Positions 5,323 to 13,670 of a stretch of DNA of 20,659 bases are shown one piece after another. Made by a program: the position numbers and the translations under genes. The stretch lies in assembly GCA_910580195.1 (NCBI GenBank), contig CAJTWA010000060.1, forward strand, positions 1 through 20,659, in the 5' to 3' direction. This DNA is from an uncultured Lachnospiraceae bacterium. GTDB taxonomy: Bacteria; Bacillota; Clostridia; Lachnospirales; Lachnospiraceae. The notes below the pieces were generated by a model, which was given only the letters and a program-made list of their open reading frames with translations, made no database searches and had not been told where the DNA came from. Numbering within the stretch: position 1 is the first letter of the stretch; each line of letters opens with the position of its first letter.

Positions 5323-7830
5323 ATGGATAAGACGTCCAGTATTGGGGCGCTGAAGGGGATTGGCGCAAAAACAGAACAGTTATTCCATAATTTAGGAGTA
5401 TACACCATTGGTGATATACTCCTTCATTATCCTAGGGATTATGACAAATTGCCGCCAATCACCCCTTTGGCCGATTTAGCCGGCCTTATGGACGGCACAG
5501 GCCCGGCATCCGGGAGCAGTGCACGGGATGGGAAAGAAAATAACCAGCCGCTGCAAGCAGGCAGCCGTTTCGGACACACAGAAAACAAGCAGCCTGCGTC
5601 AGGGCAGGGAATAGGTTATGTACATACAGGAGAAAACCAGCCGCTGCCGGAACAAGATTCCGGACATCGGGAAGAAATGCCGGCAAGAAGGCTGGAGGAG
5701 GCCACAGTAGCAGTGGCGGCGCGGGTGGACAAGGCGCCTTCCGTGCGGGCAGGCAGGAATATGCAGGTGACTTCCCTGACGCTTAAGGAGAGGGGGGTAT
5801 CGCTGGATTTGGTCTGGTTCCGTATGCCTTACTTAAAAAGCACTTTGAAGCCGGGGAACTGGTTTTTGTTCCTTGGGAAAGCGGTGCGGAAAGGGAAACA
5901 GTTCCACATGGAGCAGCCCCAGATTTTCCAGCCGGAAAAATATGAAGCTATGCAGGAATCCTTATGGCCCTGCTATCCCCTGACGGCAGGGCTTGGGAAA
6001 AACAAGCTTTCCCAGGCCATCAAGCAGGCGTTGGAAGCGCTGGATTTATCGGTAGATTACCTGCCGGAAGACATCCGGGCGCGCCGCGGCTTGGCGGAGT
6101 ACAATTTTGCCATAGAAAACATCCACTTCCCGGAAAGCGGGGAAGCCTTGGAGCAGGCGAGGAAACGGCTGATTTTCGATGAATTTTTCCAGTTTATCCT
6201 TTCGGCAGGCATCCAAAAAGGGCAGATGGAAGAGATACGGAATGGGTTTTCCTTCCTTCCGCTGGAGGAAGGGCTCGCCAGCCAAGCTGCTGGGGAGCCG
6301 CCAGAAGAGGGGGTTCCCTTCCAACTGCTGGAGGATGGGCCTGCCAGCCAAGCTGCTGGGGAGCCGCCAGAAGAGGGGGTTCCCTTCCAACCGCTGGAGG
6401 AAGGGTCCGCCAGCCAAGCTGCTGAGAAACTGCGGGGACAGGGGAGCCAAGGGCAGCCTTTGGGAAGGCAGCAGCCGGGGCAGCCCAAGCCCATCCAGCC
6501 TTTGTGGGCAGATATGGTAATCAAGAACCTCCCTTACCAGCTAACAGGGGCGCAGCAGCGCACTTTGCGGGAAATCCGTATGGATTTGCGGGGCAGGAAG
6601 GTCATGCAGCGGCTGGTGCAGGGGGACGTGGGCTCCGGCAAGACAATCCTTGCATTCCTTGCCATGCTGGACGTTTCCCAGTCCGGTTACCAGTCCGCTC
6701 TGATGGCCCCGACGGAAGTCCTTGCCGTGCAGCATTTCCAGACTTTTACGTCACTCTGTGAGGAAAATGGGCTGAACGTCCCAATAATCCTACTGACGGG
6801 GACATTAGGCCAGAAGGAAAAGCGCCGGGCATATGAACGGATGCAGCTGTACCCCAACGCCATGGTGATTGGGACCCACGCACTGATACAGGAACGCGCC
6901 CTCTACGACAGCCTTGCCTTAGTGATTACGGACGAGCAGCACCGGTTTGGGGTCAAGCAGCGGGAAACCTTATTCCTGAAAGGCTCCCAGCCCCATATTT
7001 TAGTGATGAGCGCAACGCCAATCCCAAGGACCCTGGCCATTATCCTGTACGGGGACTTGGACATTTCCGTGGTAGACGAAGTCCCAGCCAAACGGCTCCC
7101 GGTGAAAAGCTGCGTGGTGGGGAAAAGCTCCCGGAACACTTCCTATGAATTCCTGCGAAAAGAAATTTCCCTCGGGCATCAGGCCTATGTCATCTGCCCG
7201 CTGGTGGAAGAAAGCGAGGGCTTAGAAGCGGAAAATGTCACCGATTATGCAGAAACTTTAAAAAGGCGCCTTCCGCCAGACGCAGTCGTAGAAACCCTGC
7301 ATGGGAAAATGAAATCTGGCCGGAAAAACTTGATTATGGAACAGTTCGCCCGGAATGAAATTCAGGTGCTGGTGTCCACTACAGTCATTGAGGTAGGGGT
7401 TAACGTGCCAAATGCTACCGTCATTATGATTGAAGACGCTCAACGGTTTGGCTTAGCCCAGCTCCACCAGCTCCGTGGCCGGGTAGGCCGGGGGGACGCC
7501 CAGTCCTATTGCATCATGATAAATACCACGGATTCCAGCAAGGCGAAAAAGCGTCTGGAAATCCTGAACCAATCCAACGACGGCTTTTTTATCGCAGGGG
7601 AGGATTTAAAACTGCGGGGGCCTGGGGATTTCTTCGGCATCCGCCAGAGCGGGCTCTTGGAATTCCGCCTTGGGGACATTTACCAGAATTCAGACTTGCT
7701 GAAGCAGGCTTCGGAAGAAGCAAACCTGCTCCTTTCAGAGGATAGGATGCTGGAACTGCCAGAGCATGGGAAAATCAAGGAGCAGATACAGTATTTCTTG
7801 GACCGGCAGGGGGAAACAGTGAATCTGTGA
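5323..7830 (+). CDS. recG: ATP-dependent DNA helicase RecG with two unusual insertions
   Basis: An 835-residue RecG, a branch-migrating helicase that remodels stalled forks and Holliday junctions. Typical RecG is about 680-700 residues, and the excess is explained by two low-complexity insertions. Order: N-terminal region (about 5-55, ALKGIGAKTEQLF), insertion 1 (about 57-124), wedge/OB domain (about 126-245), linker helices ending IFDEFFQFILSAG (284-296), insertion 2 (about 308-395), then the helicase domains starting LPYQLTGAQQRTL. The Walker A motif is GDVGSGKT (434-441), the motif II box is DEQH, and the C-terminal helicase part has QLRGRVGRG. All core motifs look intact, so it should be active. 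The ATG at 5323 with AAAGGAG eight bases upstream is preferred to the ATG at 5305. It is the last gene of its operon, 24 bases after fakA. Confidence 0.95.
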   Translation: MDKTSSIGALKGIGAKTEQLFHNLGVYTIGDILLHYPRDYDKLPPITPLADLAGLMDGTGPASGSSARDGKENNQPLQAGSRFGHTENKQPASGQGIGYVHTGENQPLPEQDSGHREEMPARRLEEATVAVAARVDKAPSVRAGRNMQVTSLTLKERGVSLDLVWFRMPYLKSTLKPGNWFLFLGKAVRKGKQFHMEQPQIFQPEKYEAMQESLWPCYPLTAGLGKNKLSQAIKQALEALDLSVDYLPEDIRARRGLAEYNFAIENIHFPESGEALEQARKRLIFDEFFQFILSAGIQKGQMEEIRNGFSFLPLEEGLASQAAGEPPEEGVPFQLLEDGPASQAAGEPPEEGVPFQPLEEGSASQAAEKLRGQGSQGQPLGRQQPGQPKPIQPLWADMVIKNLPYQLTGAQQRTLREIRMDLRGRKVMQRLVQGDVGSGKTILAFLAMLDVSQSGYQSALMAPTEVLAVQHFQTFTSLCEENGLNVPIILLTGTLGQKEKRRAYERMQLYPNAMVIGTHALIQERALYDSLALVITDEQHRFGVKQRETLFLKGSQPHILVMSATPIPRTLAIILYGDLDISVVDEVPAKRLPVKSCVVGKSSRNTSYEFLRKEISLGHQAYVICPLVEESEGLEAENVTDYAETLKRRLPPDAVVETLHGKMKSGRKNLIMEQFARNEIQVLVSTTVIEVGVNVPNATVIMIEDAQRFGLAQLHQLRGRVGRGDAQSYCIMINTTDSSKAKKRLEILNQSNDGFFIAGEDLKLRGPGDFFGIRQSGLLEFRLGDIYQNSDLLKQASEEANLLLSEDRMLELPEHGKIKEQIQYFLDRQGETVNL
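6259..6423 (+). repeat. 66-bp in-frame tandem repeat inside recG
   Basis: Two and a half units of 66 bases (6259-6324, 6325-6390, 6391-6423) encode 22-residue repeats of the form PLEEG-ASQAAGEPPEEGVPFQ. The units are nearly identical in DNA, which suggests recent duplication and possible length variation between strains. They lie in RecG insertion 2 between the linker helices and the helicase core. Confidence 0.9.
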
Positions 7831-7971
7831 ATTAGTGAAGCAGAAGCCTTGATTCCTTCACGGATCTAATACCCTGCTGCTTGCAGCGTATTGGCAGAAG
7901 TTAGGGGATGGGATGTTTCCTTGCTTATAGGAAGTGTTCATTTTCAGGTACGGCTGTAGGCTTGGCAATAA

Positions 7972-8013
7972 GAAGGGCCAGCCACAGTATTTTATCCATG
8001 TAGCTGGCCTTTC
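7972..8013. terminator. Terminator between convergent recG and ssp
   Basis: AAGGGCCAGC on the left pairs with GCTGGCCTTT on the right (one wobble) around a loop of about 20 bases. It is followed by a short T/C-rich tail on the plus strand and by CTTCTTATT on the minus strand, so it could serve both converging units. Confidence 0.65.
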
Positions 8014-8085
8014 CTGCCCGACATTGCTTGGGCCAATTCCTGATATCTGTTACTTTAGCCTTATCCGCTTATGCGATGGTGCCGC

Positions 8086-8289
8086 TTAGTTCCCAGACAT
8101 CTGTCTTTCTTGGGCTTCGATCATTTTCTTCACCATATACCCGCCGACAGAACCATTCTGTTTCGAGGTTAAGTCACCGTTGTAGCCATCCTTCAATGGC
8201 ACCCCGATTTCATTTGCAACTTCGAACTTAAACTTATCCAATGCGCTCTTTGCCTCTGGTACTACCGCTTTGTTAGATGAATTAGACAT
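8086..8289 (-). CDS. Alpha/beta-type small acid-soluble spore protein
   Basis: A 67-residue DNA-coating spore protein that shields forespore DNA and is degraded by the Gpr protease on germination. The Gpr-type cleavage segment KFEVANEIGV (about 20-29) and the family signature SKQNGSVGGYMVKKMIE (about 42-58) are both present. A strong ribosome site (AGGAGGT) lies six bases before the ATG. Such genes are expressed in the forespore under sigma-G; I could not identify a clean sigma-G promoter. The leader upstream carries several small inverted repeats. It converges with recG. Confidence 0.95.
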   Translation of the reverse strand: MSNSSNKAVVPEAKSALDKFKFEVANEIGVPLKDGYNGDLTSKQNGSVGGYMVKKMIEAQERQMSGN

Positions 8290-8318
8290 ATCGTTACCTC
8301 CTGTTGTCTTTTGTTATT

Positions 8319-8395
8319 GGCATTATGGCAATGCCGCCCGCTGCATGGAAAGCCATGCCGCGTGTCTGTAACTTTTTTGTAACTCATTTGTTACA
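8319..8395 (-). promoter_or_regulatory. Structured leader region of the ssp gene
   Basis: Two small hairpins lie ahead of the ssp start: GGCATT/AATGCC (8319-8324, 8330-8335) and GCATGG/CCATGC (8343-8348, 8353-8358). Further upstream are TGTAAC twice (8367-8372 and 8378-8383) and GTTACA (8390-8395). On the minus strand these read as a TGTAAC-N6-GTTACA inverted repeat plus one more half site, an operator-like pattern. Confidence 0.45.
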
Positions 8396-8477
8396 ACGAT
8401 AGTATATGCACCAGAAGCCAGAATAGACATGCATTTGTTTCCGTTTTATGAAAAAAATTCCAACACTGTATCATAGG

Positions 8478-10217
8478 CTAATCCACAACAGCCTCTATCC
8501 CAGCAATATCCGGCGCCGCCACAAGCGAATAATTCGTATAATAAACCACAAACCCGGGCTTGCTCCCATTCGGCTTCTTCACATTCTTTTTCTCAAGGTA
8601 ATCAATTTCCACCTTCTCATTCTCCCTCCCCTTGGAGTAATAAGCCGCAAGCCTCCCTGCCTCTTCAAAAGTCCGGTCAGGCAGCTCGTCCCCATTGGTT
8701 TTTACCACCACATGGGACCCGGGGATTCCCTTTGCATGGAACCACCAGTCGTTCCCTACGGCAAATTTAAAGGTGAGCTCCTCATTCTGGAAATTATTTT
8801 TCCCCACATACATATGGTAGCCATCAGAGGAAATGTAGTGGAAGGGCTTGCTTTTGGCCTTTGTTTTCTTGCCGGCAGGCCGCTTCTTGATATAGCCAAA
8901 CTGGATCAGCTCTTCCTTAATCTGGGCTAAGTCATCTTCCGAGGCTGCAATGTCCAGAGAGGCCGCGATGGACTCCAAATGGAGGATTTCCTCCTTTGTT
9001 TCTTGGGTCAGCTCCGACAATGCCTCAAAGGTGCGCTTTAATTTGTTGTATCTGTCGAAATATTTCTGGGAATTCTCTTGGGGCGTAAGCTGTGGGTCCA
9101 AGGGGATGGAAACCATTTCATTGGTGTAATAATTCAGGGCGTCCAATTTTTGGGAATTTTCCGCAAGGCCGTAGCCATAGGTGTTGATAAGTTCCCCATA
9201 TACCTTGTATTTTTCCCGCTTTTCCGTGTCCTTTAGCTGCTTTCGCTGCAAATCGTACTTTTTCCGGGCGCGGTCTAGGACGGTCGATACCACTTTCCGC
9301 AAATCCACGGATTTCTGGCGGATGCGGGTGTAAATATTTTTGTCGGCATAGAAGGTTTCCAGCACTTCTGAAATGGACGCATAGGGGACGGCGTCCAAAT
9401 CTGCATATTGCTTCAGTTCCACTGCTGCAAAGTCAATGGGCTCTTTGCCCTTTTTTACAATATTCGGGGTGAAATTCCCTTCCTTGACGTCCTCCATCAT
9501 CCAAGAAAAGTGGTGGAAGAGGTGGAGCTTCTCTTCCTCGGACAAGGCTTCTTGGGGCCGGTCCCCGTCCACATTTGCCCGGCAGCAGAGTTCCGAGGCG
9601 ATGGCCGGGCTGATGCCGGTGTAAGAGGCATAGATGGCTTTCTGCACCGGCATGGGCTTGTGGTAAACACTCTCCCAGAAGGATTCTTTGCTTGCTTCAA
9701 GGGGGTTGGATTTTTCCTGTGTTTCCGGGATGAAATAATCCCTGCCCGGCAGCACTTCCCGCACAGAGCTGACTTGTGCGGAAATATGCTTGATGCTGTC
9801 AATAATCATGCCGTCTTCCCGGCAGAAAATAATGTTGCTGTGCTTGCCCATGATTTCCACTACCAGCGTTTTGCGGCAGAGGTCCCCCAGTTCGTTCAAA
9901 TGCTCGATTTCAAAATTGATGATGCGCTCCATATGGGGCTGGGAAATCTTGGTAATCCGCCCGTTTGCAATGTGCTTGCGCAGCAGCATGCAGAAATTCG
10001 GCGCGGTAAGGGGGCTGGGCTTGTTGGTTTTGGTTAAGTAAACCAAGGGCAGGGAGGCGCTTGCAGATAAGACAAGGCGCACCTGCGCGCTGTTCCCCTT
10101 GATGGTGAGCAGGAGCTCGTCGTGTTCCGGCTGGGCAATTTTGGTAATCCTGCCGTTTAAGATGGCTCCATTTAATTCTTTTACTAAGTTTGCAATTACG
10201 ATTCCGTCAAAAGCCAT
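8478..10217 (-). CDS. rqcH: Ribosome quality-control protein RqcH (NFACT family)
   Basis: A 579-residue NFACT protein (Rqc2/NEMF/FpbA homologue) that binds obstructed 50S subunits and recruits alanyl-tRNA to add C-terminal alanine tails to stalled peptides. The NFACT-N domain spans about 1-180 (MAFDGIVIANLVKEL; FCMLLRKHIANGRI at 75-88), followed by a helix-hairpin-helix region, a long coiled coil (about 270-440, e.g. RARKKYDLQRKQL), and the NFACT-R domain (about 460-565: YHMYVGKNNFQNEELTFK, WWFHAKGIPGSHVV). Residues 97-98 are Glu-Arg where Bacillus RqcH has the functional Asp-Arg pair. AAGGAG sits seven bases before the ATG. The chemoreceptor gene lies 47 bases upstream on the same strand with no terminator between, so co-transcription is possible. 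Confidence 0.93.
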   Translation of the reverse strand: MAFDGIVIANLVKELNGAILNGRITKIAQPEHDELLLTIKGNSAQVRLVLSASASLPLVYLTKTNKPSPLTAPNFCMLLRKHIANGRITKISQPHMERIINFEIEHLNELGDLCRKTLVVEIMGKHSNIIFCREDGMIIDSIKHISAQVSSVREVLPGRDYFIPETQEKSNPLEASKESFWESVYHKPMPVQKAIYASYTGISPAIASELCCRANVDGDRPQEALSEEEKLHLFHHFSWMMEDVKEGNFTPNIVKKGKEPIDFAAVELKQYADLDAVPYASISEVLETFYADKNIYTRIRQKSVDLRKVVSTVLDRARKKYDLQRKQLKDTEKREKYKVYGELINTYGYGLAENSQKLDALNYYTNEMVSIPLDPQLTPQENSQKYFDRYNKLKRTFEALSELTQETKEEILHLESIAASLDIAASEDDLAQIKEELIQFGYIKKRPAGKKTKAKSKPFHYISSDGYHMYVGKNNFQNEELTFKFAVGNDWWFHAKGIPGSHVVVKTNGDELPDRTFEEAGRLAAYYSKGRENEKVEIDYLEKKNVKKPNGSKPGFVVYYTNYSLVAAPDIAGIEAVVD

Positions 10218-10264
10218 TGGTTTCTCCTTTTTATGGTTGGTTCCTGCTGATTTTTGCGATATTT

Positions 10265-12409
10265 TTATGGCTGCTTCAGATGGAAACGGTTTACCAGCTC
10301 ATGCAGGCGTTTGGACTGGCTGGACAACTCTGCGCTGGTGGAGGCGCTGTTTTGGGCAAAGGAAGAGTTGGACTGCACCACTTTGCTGATGGAGTCCACA
10401 TGCTCTGCAAGCTGTTCCAGCACCGATTTCTGGTTCTGGGATGCATGGCTGATTTTGTCCATGGAATTTAAAACTTCTTTGGAGCCTTCCACCACGGCCA
10501 CCAGTGATTTTGCCGTATTGTCTGCAATCCCCATGCCGTTTTCCACTGCATGCTGGGAGGTTTCGATTAAAGCAGCAGCTTGGTTGACTGCCTCTGCGCT
10601 CTTTGCCGCCAAATCCCGGATTTCATTTGCCACCACGGCGAAGCCTCTTCCGGCCTCCCCAGCCCTTGCCGCTTCAATGGAGGCGTTGAGGGAAAGGAGG
10701 TTGGTCTGGTCTGCAATTTCCTCAATGGACTTGACAATTTCCTCAATTTCGCTGGAAGAGCGGCTGATTTCGGACATGGCGCGGATTAAATGCCCCATTT
10801 CCTGATTGCTTTCCTTGACGTTTTGGCCCATTTGGGAAACGCTGGCATTTGCGGCCTGCGCGTCGCTGGCATTCCCTGCGACGTCAAGGGCCAGGCCTTC
10901 GATGGAGGCTGCAAGCTGGTCAATGGCTGCGGCCTGCTCTGCGGCGCCGTCGGAAAGTATCTGCGCGCCGGAGGACACGTCCTCGGAGCTGGCGGAAACT
11001 TCATCGGCGGAGAGGACGATTTGGTGCAGCGTGTCATTTAAGGACTGGGCGATTTTCTCAATGGATTCTTGGATTGGGATAAAATCGCCGATGTAGTTCT
11101 GGGCAATGGAAATATCCATATGGTTGTCCGCCATCTGGGAGAGCTGCACGGAAATATCCTCCACATAATTGCTCATGGTTGTGCTGATGTGGTTGAAGGC
11201 TTGGGAGAGCTTGCCCAGCTCGTCCTCAGACTGTATATCAATATGGATGTCCAAATCCCCGGCCTCCAGCCTTGCCGCCCCGTCCGCGATTACTTGGATG
11301 GGGGTTAAATATTTTTTGATGATGCGGTTTACGGCAGCCAGAAGCAGGACGCCGAACAATACTACCAAAAAGGCCAGTTTCCCTGTCCCTTCGATAATTG
11401 CCCCATAGTATTCGCCTTTGTTGACCGTAAGGTGCAAGGTCCACTGGGTTTTCCCGCCTATGGAAAGGGGGACGGCGACAGAAACCCCGCTTTTTCCGGT
11501 GCCGAAATTCTTGCCGCCCCGGATGGTGAAGCGGCTGTTTTCCTGTTCCCCTTCCGGCATGGAATGGATGGCGGCGGCATCCTCCATCATCGTGCCGTAG
11601 CCCACGTCAGAAGCAAGCTGGCCTACTTTGGAACTGTCTGCGGAATCGACAAGGACGGTGCCGTCCTCTGCCAGGGCCACTAAATGGGCAGAACGGTAAT
11701 CCCTGCTGACTAATAGCTGCTCCTGCATATTGTCCAAGGAAACATCCACGCCGGATACCCCGAGGAATTCCCCTTTGGCGTCCCAGACAGGGGCAATAAT
11801 GCTGATCATCATGATGTTTTTCCCCATGAGCTCATAGACGTAAGGGTCCATGACATAAGGTTTCCCGGTTTCCTTTATCTGCATGTAATATTCTTTTTCG
11901 TAATTGTCGAAGGCATCCTCATGTTTCTCGAAGACATACCCTGTTTTTTCTTCATTTAAATAGACCACCGATTCATATGCGATGTCGCGTTTATGGACGC
12001 TGTAAGGCTCCCCATTTGCATCTGCGATGGCGTTCTGCTCAAAATAGGCAAAGGCGGTGGGGAACCCGTCGCCACATTCTTGGAGCCCTACAAGGGCAGT
12101 GTCAATGGCGTCCCGCTGTTCTTTTGGGTCCAGCGCGGTGATGTTGCGCAGGGAACTGGCAAAACCTTCTGCCTTCCCGTAGGCATTTTCAATGTCGTTT
12201 GCGATGAGGAATGCATTTTCATAGGCGACTGCGGCTAATTTTTCCTTATTTACCTGAATCAATGATTTTGCAGAAAGGAGCGCAGACATGACAATAATTA
12301 ATAGGAAAATGGCAGCGACGATAAAGGCCATTTTTGAAATTATTTTTTTGCTGAGGCTGTCGCTGTTATCAAAAGAAAAAAATTTTCCAGCCTTTCCTTT
12401 GTGTAACAT
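10265..12409 (-). CDS. Methyl-accepting chemotaxis protein with extracellular dCache-type sensor
   Basis: A 714-residue transmembrane chemoreceptor. Membrane segment 1 is at about 27-49. The extracellular ligand domain (about 50-340) contains the dCache-like stretch YYMQIKETGKPYVMDPYV and GEFLGVSGVDVSL. Membrane segment 2 is at about 343-362, followed by HAMP (about 363-415, TPIQVIADGAARLEAGDLD) and a cytoplasmic coiled-coil signalling domain. The conserved hairpin tip is EEIADQTNLLSLNASIEAAR with AGRGFAVVANEIRDLA, which contacts CheA and CheW. The C-terminus has no obvious CheR-docking pentapeptide. GGAGG precedes the ATG at 12409 and a near-consensus promoter lies at 12448-12476. The ligand cannot be read from the sequence. 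Confidence 0.95.
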   Translation of the reverse strand: MLHKGKAGKFFSFDNSDSLSKKIISKMAFIVAAIFLLIIVMSALLSAKSLIQVNKEKLAAVAYENAFLIANDIENAYGKAEGFASSLRNITALDPKEQRDAIDTALVGLQECGDGFPTAFAYFEQNAIADANGEPYSVHKRDIAYESVVYLNEEKTGYVFEKHEDAFDNYEKEYYMQIKETGKPYVMDPYVYELMGKNIMMISIIAPVWDAKGEFLGVSGVDVSLDNMQEQLLVSRDYRSAHLVALAEDGTVLVDSADSSKVGQLASDVGYGTMMEDAAAIHSMPEGEQENSRFTIRGGKNFGTGKSGVSVAVPLSIGGKTQWTLHLTVNKGEYYGAIIEGTGKLAFLVVLFGVLLLAAVNRIIKKYLTPIQVIADGAARLEAGDLDIHIDIQSEDELGKLSQAFNHISTTMSNYVEDISVQLSQMADNHMDISIAQNYIGDFIPIQESIEKIAQSLNDTLHQIVLSADEVSASSEDVSSGAQILSDGAAEQAAAIDQLAASIEGLALDVAGNASDAQAANASVSQMGQNVKESNQEMGHLIRAMSEISRSSSEIEEIVKSIEEIADQTNLLSLNASIEAARAGEAGRGFAVVANEIRDLAAKSAEAVNQAAALIETSQHAVENGMGIADNTAKSLVAVVEGSKEVLNSMDKISHASQNQKSVLEQLAEHVDSISKVVQSNSSFAQNSASTSAELSSQSKRLHELVNRFHLKQP

Positions 12410-12447
12410 AAAATATCCTCCATAGTCATTTTTTTGAAATTTCTTCC

Positions 12448-12476
12448 ATTATATCTTCATTCGGGGCGGAAGTCAA
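12448..12476 (-). promoter_or_regulatory. Near-consensus sigma-A promoter of the chemoreceptor gene
   Basis: On the minus strand: -35 TTGACT (12471-12476), a 17-base spacer, and -10 TATAAT (12448-12453), 38 bases before the start codon. A perfect palindrome, GGGAAAAT-A-ATTTTCCC (12483-12499), sits six bases upstream of the -35 and could be a regulator site. Confidence 0.8.
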
Positions 12477-12561
12477 TTTTCTGGGAAAATAATTTTCCCT
12501 TCCAAAACCCCCAATCTTCCTAGGGAATCCCAAATATTTTCCCAACAATAAAAAATATAGA

Positions 12562-12590
12562 TTGAATTTTCCGAACATTTGTATTAAAAT
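12562..12590 (+). promoter_or_regulatory. Sigma-A type promoter of the ireB operon
   Basis: -35 TTGAAT (12562-12567), a 17-base spacer and -10 TAAAAT (12585-12590), 67 bases before the ireB ATG. It diverges from the chemoreceptor promoter across a shared 248-base intergenic region. Confidence 0.75.
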
Positions 12591-12657
12591 AGAAAAAAGG
12601 AATATTTTAAGAACGAAAGAACAGAAAGCAGTTGCTATTCAATGAGGACGTGAAAAA

Positions 12658-12921
12658 ATGCAGGATAAAAACAATACCCAATATTTTAAAGTAGAAAAGG
12701 AACAGCAGATAAGGGTAGACGATGTGCTGGAACTTGTCTATAGCGCTTTGCGTGAGAAAGGCTATAACCCAGTGAACCAGATTGTGGGATACATCATGTC
12801 TGGGGACCCGACTTACATTACCAGCCACCGGAACGCAAGGAGCATGATTATGAAGGTGGAGCGGGACGAGCTGGTGGAGGAGGTGCTCCGCCAGTATATT
12901 AAGGGCAACGCTTGGGAATAG
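12658..12921 (+). CDS. ireB: IreB family regulatory phosphoprotein (UPF0297, YrzL)
   Basis: An 87-residue protein of the IreB/UPF0297 family. In Enterococcus faecalis, IreB is a substrate of the IreK Ser/Thr kinase and affects cephalosporin resistance. The family core is here: VDDVLELVYSALREKGYNP, NQIVGYIMSGDPTYITSHRN and ARSMIMKVERDELVEEVLR. Thr7 lies in the N-terminal region where the enterococcal protein is phosphorylated. It is the first gene of a long operon, nine bases before ruvX, matching yrzL-yrrK-yrzB in Bacillus. Confidence 0.93.
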   Translation: MQDKNNTQYFKVEKEQQIRVDDVLELVYSALREKGYNPVNQIVGYIMSGDPTYITSHRNARSMIMKVERDELVEEVLRQYIKGNAWE

Positions 12922-12930
12922 GAGGCAGGT

Positions 12931-13377
12931 ATGCGCATTATGGGCCTTGATTACGGCTCCAAGACGGTAGGCGTTGCAGTGAGCGACCCCCTTAAGGTGA
13001 CGGCGCAGGGAGTGGAAACCATACAGCGGAAGTCCGAAGGGAAACTCCGGCAGACGCTTGCCCGGATCCAGTCATTGGCAGAGGAGTACCAAGTAGGGGA
13101 GATTGTGCTGGGCTTTCCGAAGAACATGGACAACACGGAAGGCGAGCGGTGCGAAAAGACGTTAGAATTCAAAGAATTGCTGGAAAAAAGGTGCGGCATG
13201 CCCATCATCCTCTGGGACGAGCGCCTGACGACAGTTGCGGCAGAGCGGAGCCTGATGGAAGGCGGCGTGCGCAGGGAGAACCGGAAAAAGCATTTGGACA
13301 GGATTGCAGCAGTATTAATCCTGCAGGGCTATCTGGACTCGCTGGCATTTCAGGCAAGGAAAAATCTGGAAGGATAG
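12931..13377 (+). CDS. ruvX: Pre-16S rRNA nuclease YqgF / RuvX
   Basis: A 148-residue RNase H-fold protein (YqgF family, YrrK in Bacillus) that processes the 5' end of pre-16S rRNA; it was earlier called a putative Holliday junction resolvase. The motifs are MRIMGLDYGSKTVGVAVSD at the N-terminus with the catalytic Asp7, LGFPKNMDNTEG in the middle, WDERLTT, and DRIAAVLILQGYL at the C-terminus. Length is typical. GGAGGCAGGT precedes the ATG. DUF1292 starts five bases after its stop. Confidence 0.95.
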   Translation: MRIMGLDYGSKTVGVAVSDPLKVTAQGVETIQRKSEGKLRQTLARIQSLAEEYQVGEIVLGFPKNMDNTEGERCEKTLEFKELLEKRCGMPIILWDERLTTVAAERSLMEGGVRRENRKKHLDRIAAVLILQGYLDSLAFQARKNLEG

Positions 13378-13382
13378 AGAAA

Positions 13383-13643
13383 ATGGAAAAAATAGAATTT
13401 CAGGCTCCCCAAGACGGAGAGTCTATTGAGTTTTATGTTATGGAACAGACGAAAATCAATGGGATCAATTACCTTTTGGTGACAGAAGAGGAAGACGGGG
13501 ACTGCGACGCCTATATTTTAAAAGAAATATCACAGGGCGAAGAGGAGGATTCCACGTATGAAATGGTGGAATCTGAGGAAGAATTGGAATATATGTCCAG
13601 AATTTTCGGGGAAATTCTGGAGGACGTGGATGTTACAATGTAA
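13383..13643 (+). CDS. DUF1292 protein (YrzB family)
   Basis: An 86-residue acidic protein of the DUF1292/UPF0473 family, seen as an internal start in a longer frame. MEKIEFQAPQDGESIEFYVM opens the domain, INYLLVTEEEDGDCDAYILK follows, and the C-terminus is very Glu/Asp-rich. GGAAGG at 13368-13373 lies nine bases before this ATG; the longer frame from 13149 would run through ruvX in another frame and is rejected. The family commonly sits between ruvX and downstream genes in Firmicutes. Function is unknown. Confidence 0.88.
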   Translation: MEKIEFQAPQDGESIEFYVMEQTKINGINYLLVTEEEDGDCDAYILKEISQGEEEDSTYEMVESEEELEYMSRIFGEILEDVDVTM

Positions 13644-13670
13644 ATGAATTTTTCAGGAAGGTGTTAGCAG

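Noticed and set aside
6046..6524. Overlapping repeat-containing frames on both strands within recG
   Set aside because: The 66-bp repeat is open in several frames, but the RecG frame is continuous with conserved helicase motifs on both sides.
8290..8420. Sigma-G promoter for the ssp gene
   Set aside because: Partial matches such as GCATA and CATAAT occur, but not at acceptable spacing, so no call was made.
10254..10805. Plus-strand frames opposite the chemoreceptor
   Set aside because: They are antisense shadows of a well-supported chemoreceptor gene; the Ala/Ser-rich composition is explained by the opposite strand.
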